From: an uncultured Clostridia bacterium
Lineage (GTDB): Bacteria > Bacillota > Clostridia > UMGS1883
Direction: 5' to 3'
DNA length: 64,000 nt
Assembly: GCA_934476455.1 (NCBI GenBank)
Contig: CAKSNY010000008.1
Span: forward strand, 1-64,000
Shown: piece by piece, positions 33,870 through 43,577 of the stretch
Layout of the letters: each line of letters opens with the position of its first letter
Numbering within the stretch: position 1 is the first letter of the stretch
Program-made: the position numbers and the translations under genes
The notes under the pieces: generated by a model
What the model was told of the DNA's origin: nothing
The model's database searches: none
Seen by the model: the letters and a program-made list of their open reading frames with translations, nothing else

Positions 33870-36692
33870 TTATAGCATTTTTTTCAGAAACATTCCCGTA
33901 TAAGATTTTTTATTTTTGCTGATTTCCTCCGGCGTTCCGCATGCCACTATTTCACCGCCGCCGTCCCCCCCTTCGGGACCGAGGTCAATTATATAATCCG
34001 CCGTTTTTATAACGTCAAGGTTATGCTCTATAACGACCACTGTATTTCCGTTTTCAACAAGGCGGTTAAGCACCTGTATAAGATTGTGAACATCCGCCGT
34101 ATGAAGCCCCGTTGTAGGCTCGTCAAGAATATATATCGTTCTTCCCGTAGGGCGCTTGCTAAGCTCGGTTGCAAGCTTTACACGCTGCGCCTCTCCGCCC
34201 GAAAGCGTTGTTGACGACTGCCCCAGCTTTACATACCCGAGCCCCACGTCGCGCAGTGTTGAAAGCTTATTTTTTATTTTCGGTATAGCGTCGAAAAATT
34301 CTACCGCTTCGTCAATTGTCATATCAAGCACTTCGGAGATGTTTTTTTCCTTGTATTTTACGTCAAGCGTTTCGCGGTTGTAGCGCTTTCCCTTACATAC
34401 CTCGCAGGGAACATATACGTCCGGCAAAAAGTGCATTTCTATTTTTATTATGCCGTCGCCGGAGCATGCCTCACAGCGTCCGCCGCGCACGTTAAAGCTG
34501 AATCTTCCCGCACCGTATCCGCGCGACTTTGCCTCGGGCGTAACCGAAAACAGCTCGCGTATATCGCCGAAAACACCCGTGTATGTCGCGGGGTTTGACC
34601 TGGGCGTGCGCCCTATCGGTGACTGATCTATATCTATAACCTTATCGAGGTTATCAACGCCCTTTATATTTTTGTGTTTACCCGGTACAAGCTTTGCATG
34701 GTTAAGCTTGCAGGCAAGGTGTTTATATAAAACCTCGTTTACAAGTGAGCTTTTACCGCTGCCGGAAACACCCGTAACGCAAACAAATTCACCGAGCGGA
34801 ATTTTCACGTCTACGTTTTTAAGGTTGTTTTGCGAAGCACCGACAATATGCAGAAATTTTCCGTTTCCTTTTCTTCTCGTTTTCGGTACCTCTATCTTTT
34901 TTCTGCCGCTTAAGTAATCACCCGTAATCGAATTTTTGTTTTCCATTATTTCACGCGGGGTTCCGCACGCTACAATTTCGCCGCCGTTTACGCCTGCCCC
35001 CGGACCTACGTCAACTATATAATCAGCCTCCCGCATGGTGTCCTCATCATGCTCCACAACAATAAGCGTGTTACCCATATCGCGCAGTGATTTCAGCGCG
35101 TCTATAAGCTTTCCGTTATCGCGCTGGTGCAGCCCGATACTCGGCTCGTCAAGAATATACAAAACGCCCATAAGCCCCGAGCCTATCTGTGTTGCAAGAC
35201 GTATACGCTGCGCCTCTCCGCCCGAAAGTGTACCCGCCGCGCGCGACATGGTAAGATACCCCAGCCCGACATTATTCAAAAATCCTATGCGTGCTTTTAT
35301 CTCTTTCATAATCTGTTCGGCTATCATCTTTTCCTTGCTTCCGAACTTGATATTATCAAAAAAATCGCGCGCCCTTGTAACCGGCAACGAGCATACCTCG
35401 TCAATATTTTTATCCCCCACGGTCACTGCAAGGCTTTCGGGGCGCAGCCGCTTCCCGCCGCATGCGTTGCACGGTATTTCACGCATCAGCTTTTCTATAT
35501 CAAACTTTGCCCATTCGCTTGTGCTTTCGTCATACCTGCGCTGTAAATTGTTTACCAGCCCCTCGAAACGCGTTCTGTAAACACGAATACCGCTTCTGCC
35601 GCGGTGCTCAACCTCTATTTCCTCATTTCCCGTACCGAAAAGAATTATGTCTGTAACCTCTTTCGGAAGCTTTTTAACGGGAACGTTAAGCTTAAAGCCG
35701 TATTTTTTCGCAAGGGCATTGTATATCGCGTGCGCAATGCTGTCGTCCTTATCCGCCGCGCGCCACCCGCTTACGGAAAAAGCGCCTTCTTCTACAGAAA
35801 GCTCATCACTCACAAGGACAAGCGACGGGTCAATCCTCTTTAATACGCCTATACCGCTGCACTTGGGGCAGGCCCCCAGCGGATTGTTAAACGAAAACAT
35901 ACGCGGGGTAAGCTCCTCCATATTTATGCCGCAGTCCTCACAGGCATAGTTTCTGCTGAACGGCATCTCCTCTTCCCCGTTTAAAACAATAACCGTTCCC
36001 TTTGAAAGCCCGAGTGCTGTTTCCACCGAATCGGCAAGCCTGCGGCGGATGCCCTCGCGTATGACAAGCCTGTCAACAACTATTTCTATGCTGTGCTTCT
36101 TCTGCTTTTCAAGCTCCGGTTCTTCCGAAAGGTCGTAAATTATACCGTCTGCCCTTACGCGTACATAACCGCTTTTTCTCGCATTTTCAAAAATTTTCTT
36201 ATGCTCGCCCTTTTTCGCCCGCACCATCGGCGCAAGAATCTGCACCTTGCTTCCCTCCGGAAGCGACAATACCTTGTCTGTTATCTGGTCTAACGACTGC
36301 TGCGATATAACCTTTCCGCATACGGGGCAATGCGGCACGCCCACATTTGCGTACAGCAGCCTCAGGTAATCATATATTTCTGTTACCGTACCCACCGTTG
36401 AACGCGGATTGCGGCTTGTTGTCTTTTGGTCTATGCTTACGGCGGGGCTTAGTCCGTCGATTGAATCCACATCGGGCTTTTCCATTTGCCCCAAAAACAT
36501 ACGGGCATATGATGACAAGGACTCTACATATCTTCTTTGCCCCTCGGCATAAATTGTGTCAAATGCAAGCGAGGTTTTCCCGCTGCCCGAAAGCCCCGTA
36601 AAAACAACAAGCTTATCGCGCGGAACCTTAAGATTTACGTTTTTAAGGTTATTTTCCCTCGCACCCTTTATATCTATAAAATCATTTTTCAT
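33870..36692 (-). CDS. uvrA: Excinuclease ABC subunit A (UvrA)
   Basis: The 940-residue protein has the normal UvrA length. Two ABC ATPase modules are seen: Walker A FTGLSGSGKTSLAFDT near residue 32 and VTGVSGSGKSSLVNEV near 640, each with an LSGGEAQR signature. Zinc-binding Cys pairs are present (CPVCGKVI, CEDCG...CPKC and CEACSGDGIIKIEM...CEVCKG). UvrA scans DNA for damage and loads UvrB in nucleotide excision repair. Its ATG overlaps the uvrB TGA (ATGA), giving a uvrB-uvrA operon. Confidence 0.98.
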   Translation of the reverse strand: MKNDFIDIKGARENNLKNVNLKVPRDKLVVFTGLSGSGKTSLAFDTIYAEGQRRYVESLSSYARMFLGQMEKPDVDSIDGLSPAVSIDQKTTSRNPRSTVGTVTEIYDYLRLLYANVGVPHCPVCGKVISQQSLDQITDKVLSLPEGSKVQILAPMVRAKKGEHKKIFENARKSGYVRVRADGIIYDLSEEPELEKQKKHSIEIVVDRLVIREGIRRRLADSVETALGLSKGTVIVLNGEEEMPFSRNYACEDCGINMEELTPRMFSFNNPLGACPKCSGIGVLKRIDPSLVLVSDELSVEEGAFSVSGWRAADKDDSIAHAIYNALAKKYGFKLNVPVKKLPKEVTDIILFGTGNEEIEVEHRGRSGIRVYRTRFEGLVNNLQRRYDESTSEWAKFDIEKLMREIPCNACGGKRLRPESLAVTVGDKNIDEVCSLPVTRARDFFDNIKFGSKEKMIAEQIMKEIKARIGFLNNVGLGYLTMSRAAGTLSGGEAQRIRLATQIGSGLMGVLYILDEPSIGLHQRDNGKLIDALKSLRDMGNTLIVVEHDEDTMREADYIVDVGPGAGVNGGEIVACGTPREIMENKNSITGDYLSGRKKIEVPKTRRKGNGKFLHIVGASQNNLKNVDVKIPLGEFVCVTGVSGSGKSSLVNEVLYKHLACKLNHAKLVPGKHKNIKGVDNLDKVIDIDQSPIGRTPRSNPATYTGVFGDIRELFSVTPEAKSRGYGAGRFSFNVRGGRCEACSGDGIIKIEMHFLPDVYVPCEVCKGKRYNRETLDVKYKEKNISEVLDMTIDEAVEFFDAIPKIKNKLSTLRDVGLGYVKLGQSSTTLSGGEAQRVKLATELSKRPTGRTIYILDEPTTGLHTADVHNLIQVLNRLVENGNTVVVIEHNLDVIKTADYIIDLGPEGGDGGGEIVACGTPEEISKNKKSYTGMFLKKML

Positions 36693-38632
36693 CTTGCTTC
36701 CTCTTTTCTGAGCCTCTTTATGCGGTCGCGTATTTTTGCGGCGTCCTCAAAGCGCAGCTCGTCGGACGCTTTTCTCATCTCGCTTTCAAGGTTTATTATA
36801 ACCTTTTGTGTATTTGTAACGGTCGGCTCCTCCTCGGCGGTTTTTGCCGCAATAACGCCCGAGATATTTTTTACTATTCCGCGCGGCGTTATAGAATGTT
36901 CCTCATTATATTTTTGCTGAATTTCGCGGCGGCGCTGTGTTTCGTCTATCGCGCGGCGCATAGATTCTGTAACCGTATCGGCGTACATTATTACCTCTCC
37001 GTGAACATTGCGCGCAGTTCTTCCTATGGTCTGTATAAGCGACGTTTCGCTTCTTAAAAATCCTTCTTTGTCCGCGTCAAGAACCGCTACCAGAGATACC
37101 TCCGGAATATCCAGTCCTTCTCTTAAAAGATTTATACCTACAAGCACATCAAAAACGCCGAGGCGCAAATCGCGCACAATTTCCATACGTTCAAGCGTAT
37201 CAATGTCTGAATGCATATACCTTACCTTTACGCCCATTGTGCGCAGATAGTCGGTAAGATCCTCTGCCATTTTCTTTGTAAGGGTTGTAACAAGTACCCT
37301 CTCGCCCTTTTCCGTCCGAGTATAAATCTCTGATAAAAGGTCGTCTATCTGCCCCTCTATGGGATGCACCGTTACCATTGGGTCCAAAAGCCCCGTCGGG
37401 CGTATTATCTGCTGGGCTGTATTTTCGGAATGTTCCTTTTCGTACTGTGCCGGTGTAGCGCTTACAAATATTACCTGATTTATGCGTTTTTCAAACTCTT
37501 CAAAAGTAAGCGGGCGGTTATCATACGCACTGGGCAAGCGGAAGCCGTATTCGATAAGGCTTTTTTTGCGGCTTCTGTCACCGGCATACATAGCGCGCAC
37601 CTGCGGTACGGTAACGTGGCTTTCGTCGATTACAAGCAAAAAATCCTCCGGGAAATAATCCATCAGGGTAAAGGGTGCGCTGCCGGGCTCGCGCCCGCTT
37701 ATATGCCTGGAATAGTTCTCAATACCGCTGCAAAAGCCTATCTCGCGTATCATTTCTATGTCGTAATTTGTTCTTTCTTCAAGGCGCTGTGCTTCAAGAA
37801 GCTTGCCCTCTTTTCTGAACTGCGCAAGGCGTTCTTTAAGCTCGTCTTTTATTGCCTCTATCGCCCGTTCGCGCTTTTCAGGCGTTGTAACATAATGTGA
37901 AGCCGGGAACACCGCAACGTGATTTCTTCTTCCCAAAACCTCTCCCGTAAGAACGTCTATCTCCGTTATGCGCTCAATCTCGTCTCCGAAAAATTCCACC
38001 CTTACGGCGCTTTCTGAACTGCTTATGGGGAAAATTTCCACAATATCACCATGCACGCGGAATTTACCGCGCACAAAGTTTATATCGTTTCTTTCATACT
38101 GCATTTCAACAAGCTTTTCCAAAACCTCGTCACGGTCTTTTCTCATTCCCGGGCGAAGCGACAGTACAAGCGTTTTGTAATCCTCCGGGTCACCCAGACC
38201 GTATATGCAGCTTACCGAAGCCACAACTATAACGTCGCGTCTTTCAAAAAGCGCCGTAGTCGCGCTGTGGCGCAGCTTGTCTATTTCGTCATTTATCTGG
38301 GCATCCTTTTCTATATATGTGTCGCTTGACGGAATGTATGCCTCCGGCTGATAGTAGTCATAATATGAAACAAAATATTCAACCGCGTTTTCCGGAAAAA
38401 ACTCTTTAAACTCGTTACAAAGCTGTGCGGCAAGTATCTTGTTATGTGCCAAAACAAGGGTAGGCTTATTAACGCGCGCTATCGTGTTCGCAATCGTAAA
38501 GGTTTTTCCGCTGCCGGTAACGCCCAAAAGCGTTTGCCCGCGCGTTCCGCCGTTTACACCCCGAACAAGGCTTTCTATTGCCTGCGGCTGATCCCCCGTG
38601 GGGCTGTAATCGGAAACAAGTTTAAATTTCAT
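36689..38632 (-). CDS. uvrB: Excinuclease ABC subunit B (UvrB)
   Basis: The 647-residue protein is a helicase-like repair protein. It has Walker A LLGVTGSGKTFTIANT, the beta-hairpin YYDYYQPEAYIPSSDTYIEK, VIDESHVTVPQ, QTIGRTARNVHGEV and a C-terminal UVR motif (SEMRKASDELRFEDAAKIRD) that contacts UvrC/UvrA. The RBS AGGTGATGGT precedes the ATG. A sigma-A-like promoter is ~35 bp upstream. It leads the uvrB-uvrA operon. Confidence 0.98.
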   Translation of the reverse strand: MKFKLVSDYSPTGDQPQAIESLVRGVNGGTRGQTLLGVTGSGKTFTIANTIARVNKPTLVLAHNKILAAQLCNEFKEFFPENAVEYFVSYYDYYQPEAYIPSSDTYIEKDAQINDEIDKLRHSATTALFERRDVIVVASVSCIYGLGDPEDYKTLVLSLRPGMRKDRDEVLEKLVEMQYERNDINFVRGKFRVHGDIVEIFPISSSESAVRVEFFGDEIERITEIDVLTGEVLGRRNHVAVFPASHYVTTPEKRERAIEAIKDELKERLAQFRKEGKLLEAQRLEERTNYDIEMIREIGFCSGIENYSRHISGREPGSAPFTLMDYFPEDFLLVIDESHVTVPQVRAMYAGDRSRKKSLIEYGFRLPSAYDNRPLTFEEFEKRINQVIFVSATPAQYEKEHSENTAQQIIRPTGLLDPMVTVHPIEGQIDDLLSEIYTRTEKGERVLVTTLTKKMAEDLTDYLRTMGVKVRYMHSDIDTLERMEIVRDLRLGVFDVLVGINLLREGLDIPEVSLVAVLDADKEGFLRSETSLIQTIGRTARNVHGEVIMYADTVTESMRRAIDETQRRREIQQKYNEEHSITPRGIVKNISGVIAAKTAEEEPTVTNTQKVIINLESEMRKASDELRFEDAAKIRDRIKRLRKEEAR

Positions 38633-38664
38633 ACCATCACCTATCCTTCTTTGCGTATTATATC

Positions 38665-38693
38665 AGTATAACATATATTATCACAATTTTCAA
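38665..38693 (-). promoter_or_regulatory. Promoter of uvrB-uvrA
   Basis: On the minus strand TTGAAA (38693-38688) and TATACT (38670-38665) are 17 bases apart. No obvious LexA (Bacillus-type GAAC-N4-GTTC) box was seen around it. Confidence 0.65.
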
Positions 38694-38719
38694 CACTGCA
38701 TATACTTTTTTTCCTATGT

Positions 38720-38766
38720 AAAAAAGGCAAAAGCGCATCGAAGCCGACACGCTTTTTGCCTTTTTC
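38720..38766 (-). terminator. Terminator of the Gfo/Idh-MATE unit
   Basis: AAAAAGGCAAAAGCG pairs with CGCTTTTTGCCTTTTT (one bulged T) around a ~14-base loop. A T-run follows on the minus strand. Confidence 0.85.
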
Positions 38767-38779
38767 CTGTCATAATTGT

Positions 38780-40120
38780 TTAGCAATCAACCTTTGCCAT
38801 TAACCACTTTTCTCTTTTAAAGTTTATATAGTAACACAACGCCCGCACGAAATAATCGGCAAACAGTCCGCCCATAAGCCCGTTTACCCCCATGTTTAAC
38901 GTAACACAAAGAACATAGCTCAGCGGAATACGTATAAGCCACGGACCGATAATATTTAATACAAGTACCACAACCGCCCTGCCGCCGGTTTTAAGCGTAC
39001 CCGATATTCCCTGAAACATCGATGTAACGGGAATAAACAGTATCAAAATATGAAGTATGTAAACGCCCTCTGTTAAAAGCGACGCATCGGTTGAAAACAG
39101 ATGCATAAATTCGCTTGAGAATACGTACAAAATTACGCCTATCACGCAGGTGAAGCCCTCTGCAAGGTAAAGAATATTGTATGCGGTGCTCTTTGCTTCC
39201 TTTCTTTCACCTTTTCCGAGGTGCGCGCCGACAAGCGTTACGGCGGCAGTTTCAAACCCGAATGTGACGGAATAAACAAGGTTTATTGTACTGTTTGCCA
39301 CCTGGTATGCACCTATTGCCTCCTTTCCTATGTGCGAAGTTATTACCTGCATTCCCAAAAATCCTACCTGAAGCATAAACTGTTCAAGCATTGTAATTCC
39401 GCCGAGGGAAAATATCATTTTAATTCTGGCAAAGGATATTTTATGAACGCTGTTTAGCTTAAGCTCTGTCTTTGCGCGGCGCGACATAACAAGCACAAGC
39501 CGCACAATACCGCCAAAGCTGCGCGAAATCAAAAACGCTGCGGCTGCGCCGTAAATACCCATATCAAAAATATGTACCGCCGTATAACCTACAATTATAT
39601 TTATTATGTTTACGATTATTGTAAGTTCAAGCGGAAGGCGCGCGTCACCCGTTCCGCGAAGCGACGCCGAGATTGCACAGTCTATACCTATAAACGGTAT
39701 TGACAAAAGCGTTATTTTAAGGAAAAGCACCATAAGGTCAACCGTTTTTGCATCTATTCTCGAAAAAAGCAGCCTTATAATTTCGTGTCCCCCGAAAAAA
39801 AGAAGCAGCGAAAACAAAACCCCGATAAATGTATTTATAAGGATAATGTGAAACATTGTGCTTTCCGCTTTTTTTGTATCGCGTGCGGCAAACTGCCGCG
39901 CTATGTGTATCGTTGCGCCGAGCGACAGCCCCATAAAAACAGCCTGAACTATGCCGTATATTGTATTGCAGGTAGAAACCGCAACAAGAATATCGCTGTT
40001 TTGCCTGCCCACTATTATCATACTTACCATACCCGTAAAAAGAAGCAGCAGCTTTTCGGCGGCGGCGGGCAGGGTAATCGACATTATATCGTGAAAATTA
40101 TTTTTTGAAATTTTTTGCAC
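38780..40120 (-). CDS. MATE-family efflux transporter
   Basis: The 446-residue membrane protein has about 12 helices in two repeated halves. MATE landmarks are LPAAAEKLLLLFTGMVSMII at the start, GLSLGATIHIARQFAARD in the first half and VTLVGAHLGKGERKEAKSTA in the second. It exports cationic or other organic compounds using Na+ or H+. It uses a GTG start at 40120 with GGAGG 8 bases upstream. It lies 13 bp after the Gfo/Idh oxidoreductase gene, so they are probably co-transcribed; a functional link is not obvious. Confidence 0.93.
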   Translation of the reverse strand: MQKISKNNFHDIMSITLPAAAEKLLLLFTGMVSMIIVGRQNSDILVAVSTCNTIYGIVQAVFMGLSLGATIHIARQFAARDTKKAESTMFHIILINTFIGVLFSLLLFFGGHEIIRLLFSRIDAKTVDLMVLFLKITLLSIPFIGIDCAISASLRGTGDARLPLELTIIVNIINIIVGYTAVHIFDMGIYGAAAAFLISRSFGGIVRLVLVMSRRAKTELKLNSVHKISFARIKMIFSLGGITMLEQFMLQVGFLGMQVITSHIGKEAIGAYQVANSTINLVYSVTFGFETAAVTLVGAHLGKGERKEAKSTAYNILYLAEGFTCVIGVILYVFSSEFMHLFSTDASLLTEGVYILHILILFIPVTSMFQGISGTLKTGGRAVVVLVLNIIGPWLIRIPLSYVLCVTLNMGVNGLMGGLFADYFVRALCYYINFKREKWLMAKVDC

Positions 40121-40132
40121 CGGGACAGCCTC

Positions 40133-41353
40133 CTAACCCTCAAGCGTTTTCGGTGCGTCGCCCATATCTTCTATTTTTATCGGAACTGACCCCTTGTTTG
40201 CAGACTCTATCGCAACAAGCCCCGGCACGGTGTAACGTGCCGCCGTCCATGCGTTAAGCACAGGCATTTCGTGCTTATACACCGCTGTGCAGAAATCATC
40301 GATTAAAAACTTATGCGTACCCATATGCCCGTTCGGCTCTGCTGCATATTCCTTTGGGAGGCGTTTTGCTTCCTCCGTCTGAACCGCAGCCAGGTCATCC
40401 CACTGCCACTGTCCGTTTGCGACCCTGTTTTTAAAATCGGGAAGATTTTTGTTTTGCACCATTTTGTAAGAATTTACATAATCGCTTACATCGGTAAGAT
40501 TTACGCGTTCTTTTTCGCTTGTCCAGTCCTTTTGTACTATTATGTGCTGCGCGTTGCTGAACTCATACCCGCCGTCCGAGCCGTACAGCGCCGATATATA
40601 CGAGCTTGGCTTCATCCAACCGAAGGTTCTTGCCTCGGTAACCCTTGCAACGCCGCCGTTGTTCAGGCGCATAAAAACATACTGGTTTGAAAATTCATTA
40701 TCCCAAAAGTTCTTTCCCTTGCTGAACCTGTCTTTATATTTTATATTGTCGCGGTATCCCATACATACAACCTCGGTTGCGAAAGAATCCACCGCCGAAA
40801 GTATCATTCCTGTCGAGTGTGTCGGATAAAGGAGCGGCGGCATACCGCCCTCCCCGGGGCGCGAGCCGTAGCTTATAGAATCTATATGGTGATAATATTG
40901 CGACGCACCGTATTCAAATGCGCCGAATATTCCTTTTTTATAAGCCTCGCGGCAGTACATTGCGCACGGATAATAATAACACGTTTCACCCATCATATAA
41001 ACAAGCCCGCTGCCGCGCACCGCCTGCACAATGTCTTTACATTCCTGCGGGGTAGACGCCATCGGAACGGCACAATAAACGTGCTTGCCCGCCTTAAGCG
41101 CGCGCAAAACAAGCTCGCCGTGCAAATGCCGCTGCGTAAATATTGCAACGCTGTTTATATCCTTTCTTGACAGCGCCGTTTCAAAATCGCTTATAATTTC
41201 CACATCAAATCTTTTTTTGTAGTCCTGCGCCTTTTCCTCTGCCACATCGCACACATATACTTTTTCTACGTACGGGTGGCATTTAAAAAGCGGCACGAAA
41301 TTTGCCGCAAACGCACCGCAGCCGATAACGGCTACCGTAAGCTTTTCGTTCAT
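40133..41353 (-). CDS. Gfo/Idh/MocA-family oxidoreductase
   Basis: The 406-residue cytoplasmic protein begins with a Rossmann nucleotide-binding motif (VAVIGCGAFAANFVPLF) and an acidic strand end (VYVCDVAEEKA). The family's substrate-site area follows as AGKHVYCAVPMASTPQ, where the usual EKP is replaced by AVP. The EKP lysine is normally catalytic or cofactor-positioning, so its absence is unusual. Members oxidise or reduce sugars and sugar acids with NAD(P). GAGGTGATT lies 8 bases before the ATG. It is divergent from an AraC gene at 41499, which may control it. Confidence 0.87.
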   Translation of the reverse strand: MNEKLTVAVIGCGAFAANFVPLFKCHPYVEKVYVCDVAEEKAQDYKKRFDVEIISDFETALSRKDINSVAIFTQRHLHGELVLRALKAGKHVYCAVPMASTPQECKDIVQAVRGSGLVYMMGETCYYYPCAMYCREAYKKGIFGAFEYGASQYYHHIDSISYGSRPGEGGMPPLLYPTHSTGMILSAVDSFATEVVCMGYRDNIKYKDRFSKGKNFWDNEFSNQYVFMRLNNGGVARVTEARTFGWMKPSSYISALYGSDGGYEFSNAQHIIVQKDWTSEKERVNLTDVSDYVNSYKMVQNKNLPDFKNRVANGQWQWDDLAAVQTEEAKRLPKEYAAEPNGHMGTHKFLIDDFCTAVYKHEMPVLNAWTAARYTVPGLVAIESANKGSVPIKIEDMGDAPKTLEG

Positions 41354-41447
41354 ACATAATCACCTCATATCGGAAATTATACTACTTTCACCAAAAAAAC
41401 GGAATGTAAAAAACGCACGTTTTTTTGTACTTTTTGTACTTTTGCTA

Positions 41448-41476
41448 TTTACAACGCGCCTGTTTTTGTGTATGAT
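41448..41476 (+). promoter_or_regulatory. Promoter of the AraC gene at 41499
   Basis: TTTACA (41448-41453) and TATGAT (41471-41476) are 17 bases apart. Two tandem copies of TTTTTGTAC (41422-41439) lie just upstream in the divergent intergenic region and may be regulator sites. Confidence 0.55.
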
Positions 41477-41498
41477 TTTGTAAAGAGGATGTGATTTT

Positions 41499-42347
41499 AT
41501 GCTGCTTAAAGATATAAACCCATACGTACGGATTGCACTGTGCGGAAAGCTGACGCGCCTCAGCAGCACCGAAACCTTTAAAACGCTTGTAACGCCCGAC
41601 TGCCGCCTGTTTCTTATAACGGACGGCAGCGGCGAGTTCAGAATAAACGGAATCCGCCGTTCACTTTCCAAGCACGACTGTATAATTTTTCAATCCGGAA
41701 CACAGTACGAATGGCGCCCGGAAAAAAATGCCGGGCTGTCGTACTATGCAATAAATTTTGACTACACACAGAATTTTGCGCACATTAAACATTCCTTTCA
41801 CCCAAAAAGCGTAGCGGAGGGCACGGGCTACGCCCCGTTTGAAAAAATAGAATTTGAGGACGCCGCGTGCCTTAACTCTCCGCTTGTTATAAAAAACGCA
41901 ATTTTTATTGAGGACAGGCTTCGCAGCGCCGTAACGGAGTTTCTTGTCGGCGGAGATTTTTCCGCAGAGCTTTTAAGCGCGCTCTTAAAATCGGTAATTA
42001 TAGGCATTGTGCGCCGCACAAACGAAAGCTGCGGCGGGCTTAAGCCTTTTGAAATACGCACCGTTATAGACTACATACAAAAAAATTATATGTACAATAT
42101 TTCAAACGAGGATATTGCCCGCCGTTTCGGGTTTAATGCCTCATACCTCAGCCGCAAATTCAAAAAGCATATGGGCTGCTCGCTTCATTCTTTTATAGTA
42201 AGGTACAGGGTAAGCGCAGCCGAAGAGCTTTTGCGCTCTCAAAACGTTTCCGTGTCGGAGGCGGCAGCACTTTGCGGGTTTTCTGACGTATATTATTTTT
42301 CACGCTGTTTTAAAAAGCTTGCGGGCGTTTCCCCCTCCAGAATTTAG
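41499..42347 (+). CDS. AraC-family transcriptional regulator
   Basis: The 282-residue protein has an N-terminal cupin-like domain (LFLITDGSGEFRINGIRRSL; CIIFQSGTQYEWRPE). Its C-terminal tandem HTH reads ISNEDIARRFGFNASYLSRK and VSEAAALCGFSDVYYFSRCF, ending FKKLAGVSPSRI. GAGGATG precedes the ATG. It is divergent from the Gfo/Idh-MATE pair, the likely target. The ligand is unknown. Confidence 0.9.
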   Translation: MLLKDINPYVRIALCGKLTRLSSTETFKTLVTPDCRLFLITDGSGEFRINGIRRSLSKHDCIIFQSGTQYEWRPEKNAGLSYYAINFDYTQNFAHIKHSFHPKSVAEGTGYAPFEKIEFEDAACLNSPLVIKNAIFIEDRLRSAVTEFLVGGDFSAELLSALLKSVIIGIVRRTNESCGGLKPFEIRTVIDYIQKNYMYNISNEDIARRFGFNASYLSRKFKKHMGCSLHSFIVRYRVSAAEELLRSQNVSVSEAAALCGFSDVYYFSRCFKKLAGVSPSRI

Positions 42348-42387
42348 CTTTTGATAAGAAACGATAAAAAAAGCATTATTTTTCCTA

Positions 42388-42416
42388 TTGACAAACAGCT
42401 CTGTTTGTGAGATAAT
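42388..42416 (+). promoter_or_regulatory. Promoter of the lysine riboswitch-ABC transporter operon
   Basis: TTGACA (42388-42393) and GATAAT (42411-42416) with a 17-base spacer. It is the strongest match to the sigma-A consensus in this part of the window, ~28 bases before the riboswitch. Confidence 0.8.
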
Positions 42417-42444
42417 GACTTACAGTTAATTAAATAATTTGTAG

Positions 42445-42616
42445 ACTCATGGTTGAGGCGCGGTGTTTATCAGTATTACGCTTTATACGACGGACAATCG
42501 GAAGCGTGCAGAAAGGAAATACCGCCGAAATGCCGTTTGGGGTTGTCCGCCCTGTCGGTGTTGGGTTGCAGCATAATATGTTGCAGACTGTCACTTATGT
42601 GAAGCGCTTCCATAGT
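42445..42616 (+). promoter_or_regulatory. Lysine riboswitch (L box)
   Basis: Conserved L-box blocks are seen in order: TTGAGGCGCGG, CAGTATTACGC (loop-E AGTA), GAAAGG, ACCGCCGAAATGC, TGTCGGTGTTGGGTTGC, GACTGTCAC and AGCGCTTCC. These match the B. subtilis lysC leader order (GAGGTGCG, AGAGTA, GAAAGG, CGCCGAAG, CATCGGTATT). Stem P1 pairs ACTCATGG (42445-42452) with CCATAGT (42610-42616). It is followed by an intrinsic terminator and a transporter operon, so high lysine should stop transcription. Confidence 0.88.
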
Positions 42617-42640
42617 TTGGTATTTTTGGGTATACACATT

Positions 42641-42679
42641 ACCGTAAACGCCGGGCTATTGGCGTTTACGGTTTTTTTT
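42641..42679 (+). terminator. Riboswitch expression-platform terminator
   Basis: ACCGTAAACGCC and GGCGTTTACGGT form a 12-bp perfect stem with an 8-base loop, followed by eight Ts. It lies 25 bases after the lysine riboswitch and ~38 bases before the transporter's first gene. Confidence 0.9.
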
Positions 42680-42716
42680 GAATTAAATTTTCATTTATAT
42701 AAGGTGGTAATGACAA

Positions 42717-43559
42717 ATGAAAAGATTTATCTCTGTATTGGTTGCGGCAATGCTTGTTTTAAGCTTCGGCGGCTGCGGAAAGAAAGAAAGCGGTGAAAGC
42801 AAAAGCACAAAAAACGAAAATTCAAACGTGCTTAAGGTAGGTATGGAGTGTAACTACGCACCGTACAACTGGTCGCAGGCTGACGACTCGAACGGCGCTG
42901 TTCCCATCGCCAATGTCAGCAATATGTATACAAACGGTTACGACGTTCAGGTTGCGCTTAAAATTGCAAAGGCGCTCGGCAAAGAGCTTGAAATATATTC
43001 GTACGAGTGGGACAGCCTTATCCCCGGTGTTCAGTCGGGCAAATTGGATATGATTATAGCCGGTATGAGCCCGACGTCCGAAAGAAAAGAAAAGATTGAC
43101 TTTTCCGATAACTATTACGGCTCTAACCTTGTAATTGTAACAAAAGCCGGTACGCTTGATTCCGTTAAAGACCTTTCCGGGCTTGACGGAAAGAAAATTG
43201 CGGCACAGTCCGGAACGTTCCATCTTGAAGCTCTTGAAGCACAGACAAAGGCAAATGCAAACGAGCTTTCAGACTTTACAACTATGTTTATGGCTCTCGG
43301 CGCAGGAACAATTGACGGCTACGTTGCGGAAGAACCCACTGCAATGGCAGTGTGTCTTGACAAGGCTTACAGCTATGTACCCCTCATAAACAACGAGAAC
43401 GGCTTTAAGGTTGACGAGGACGAGGTAAGCGTTGCGGTAGGCGTTAAAAAGGGTTCCGCGCTTAAGGACGAGATAAACTCTGCGCTTTCAGGCTTTGACA
43501 CAGACGCACAGAAAGCACTTATGGAAAAAATGGTTGAAATTGCGCCCACAGAAGAATAA
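42717..43559 (+). CDS. Lysine (basic amino-acid) ABC transporter substrate-binding lipoprotein
   Basis: The 280-residue lipoprotein has the lipobox SFGGC with Cys near residue 21. The mature part is a periplasmic-binding-protein type 2 (SBP_bac_3) fold: LKVGMECNYAPYNWSQADDS, YDVQVALKIAKALGKELEIY, then IAGMSPTSERKEKIDFSDNY. It captures the amino acid outside the membrane. A lysine riboswitch controls the operon, so lysine is the likely ligand. AAGGTGG lies ~11 bases before the ATG. Confidence 0.92.
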   Translation: MKRFISVLVAAMLVLSFGGCGKKESGESKSTKNENSNVLKVGMECNYAPYNWSQADDSNGAVPIANVSNMYTNGYDVQVALKIAKALGKELEIYSYEWDSLIPGVQSGKLDMIIAGMSPTSERKEKIDFSDNYYGSNLVIVTKAGTLDSVKDLSGLDGKKIAAQSGTFHLEALEAQTKANANELSDFTTMFMALGAGTIDGYVAEEPTAMAVCLDKAYSYVPLINNENGFKVDEDEVSVAVGVKKGSALKDEINSALSGFDTDAQKALMEKMVEIAPTEE

Positions 43560-43577
43560 TAACGGCAGGTAAAAATT

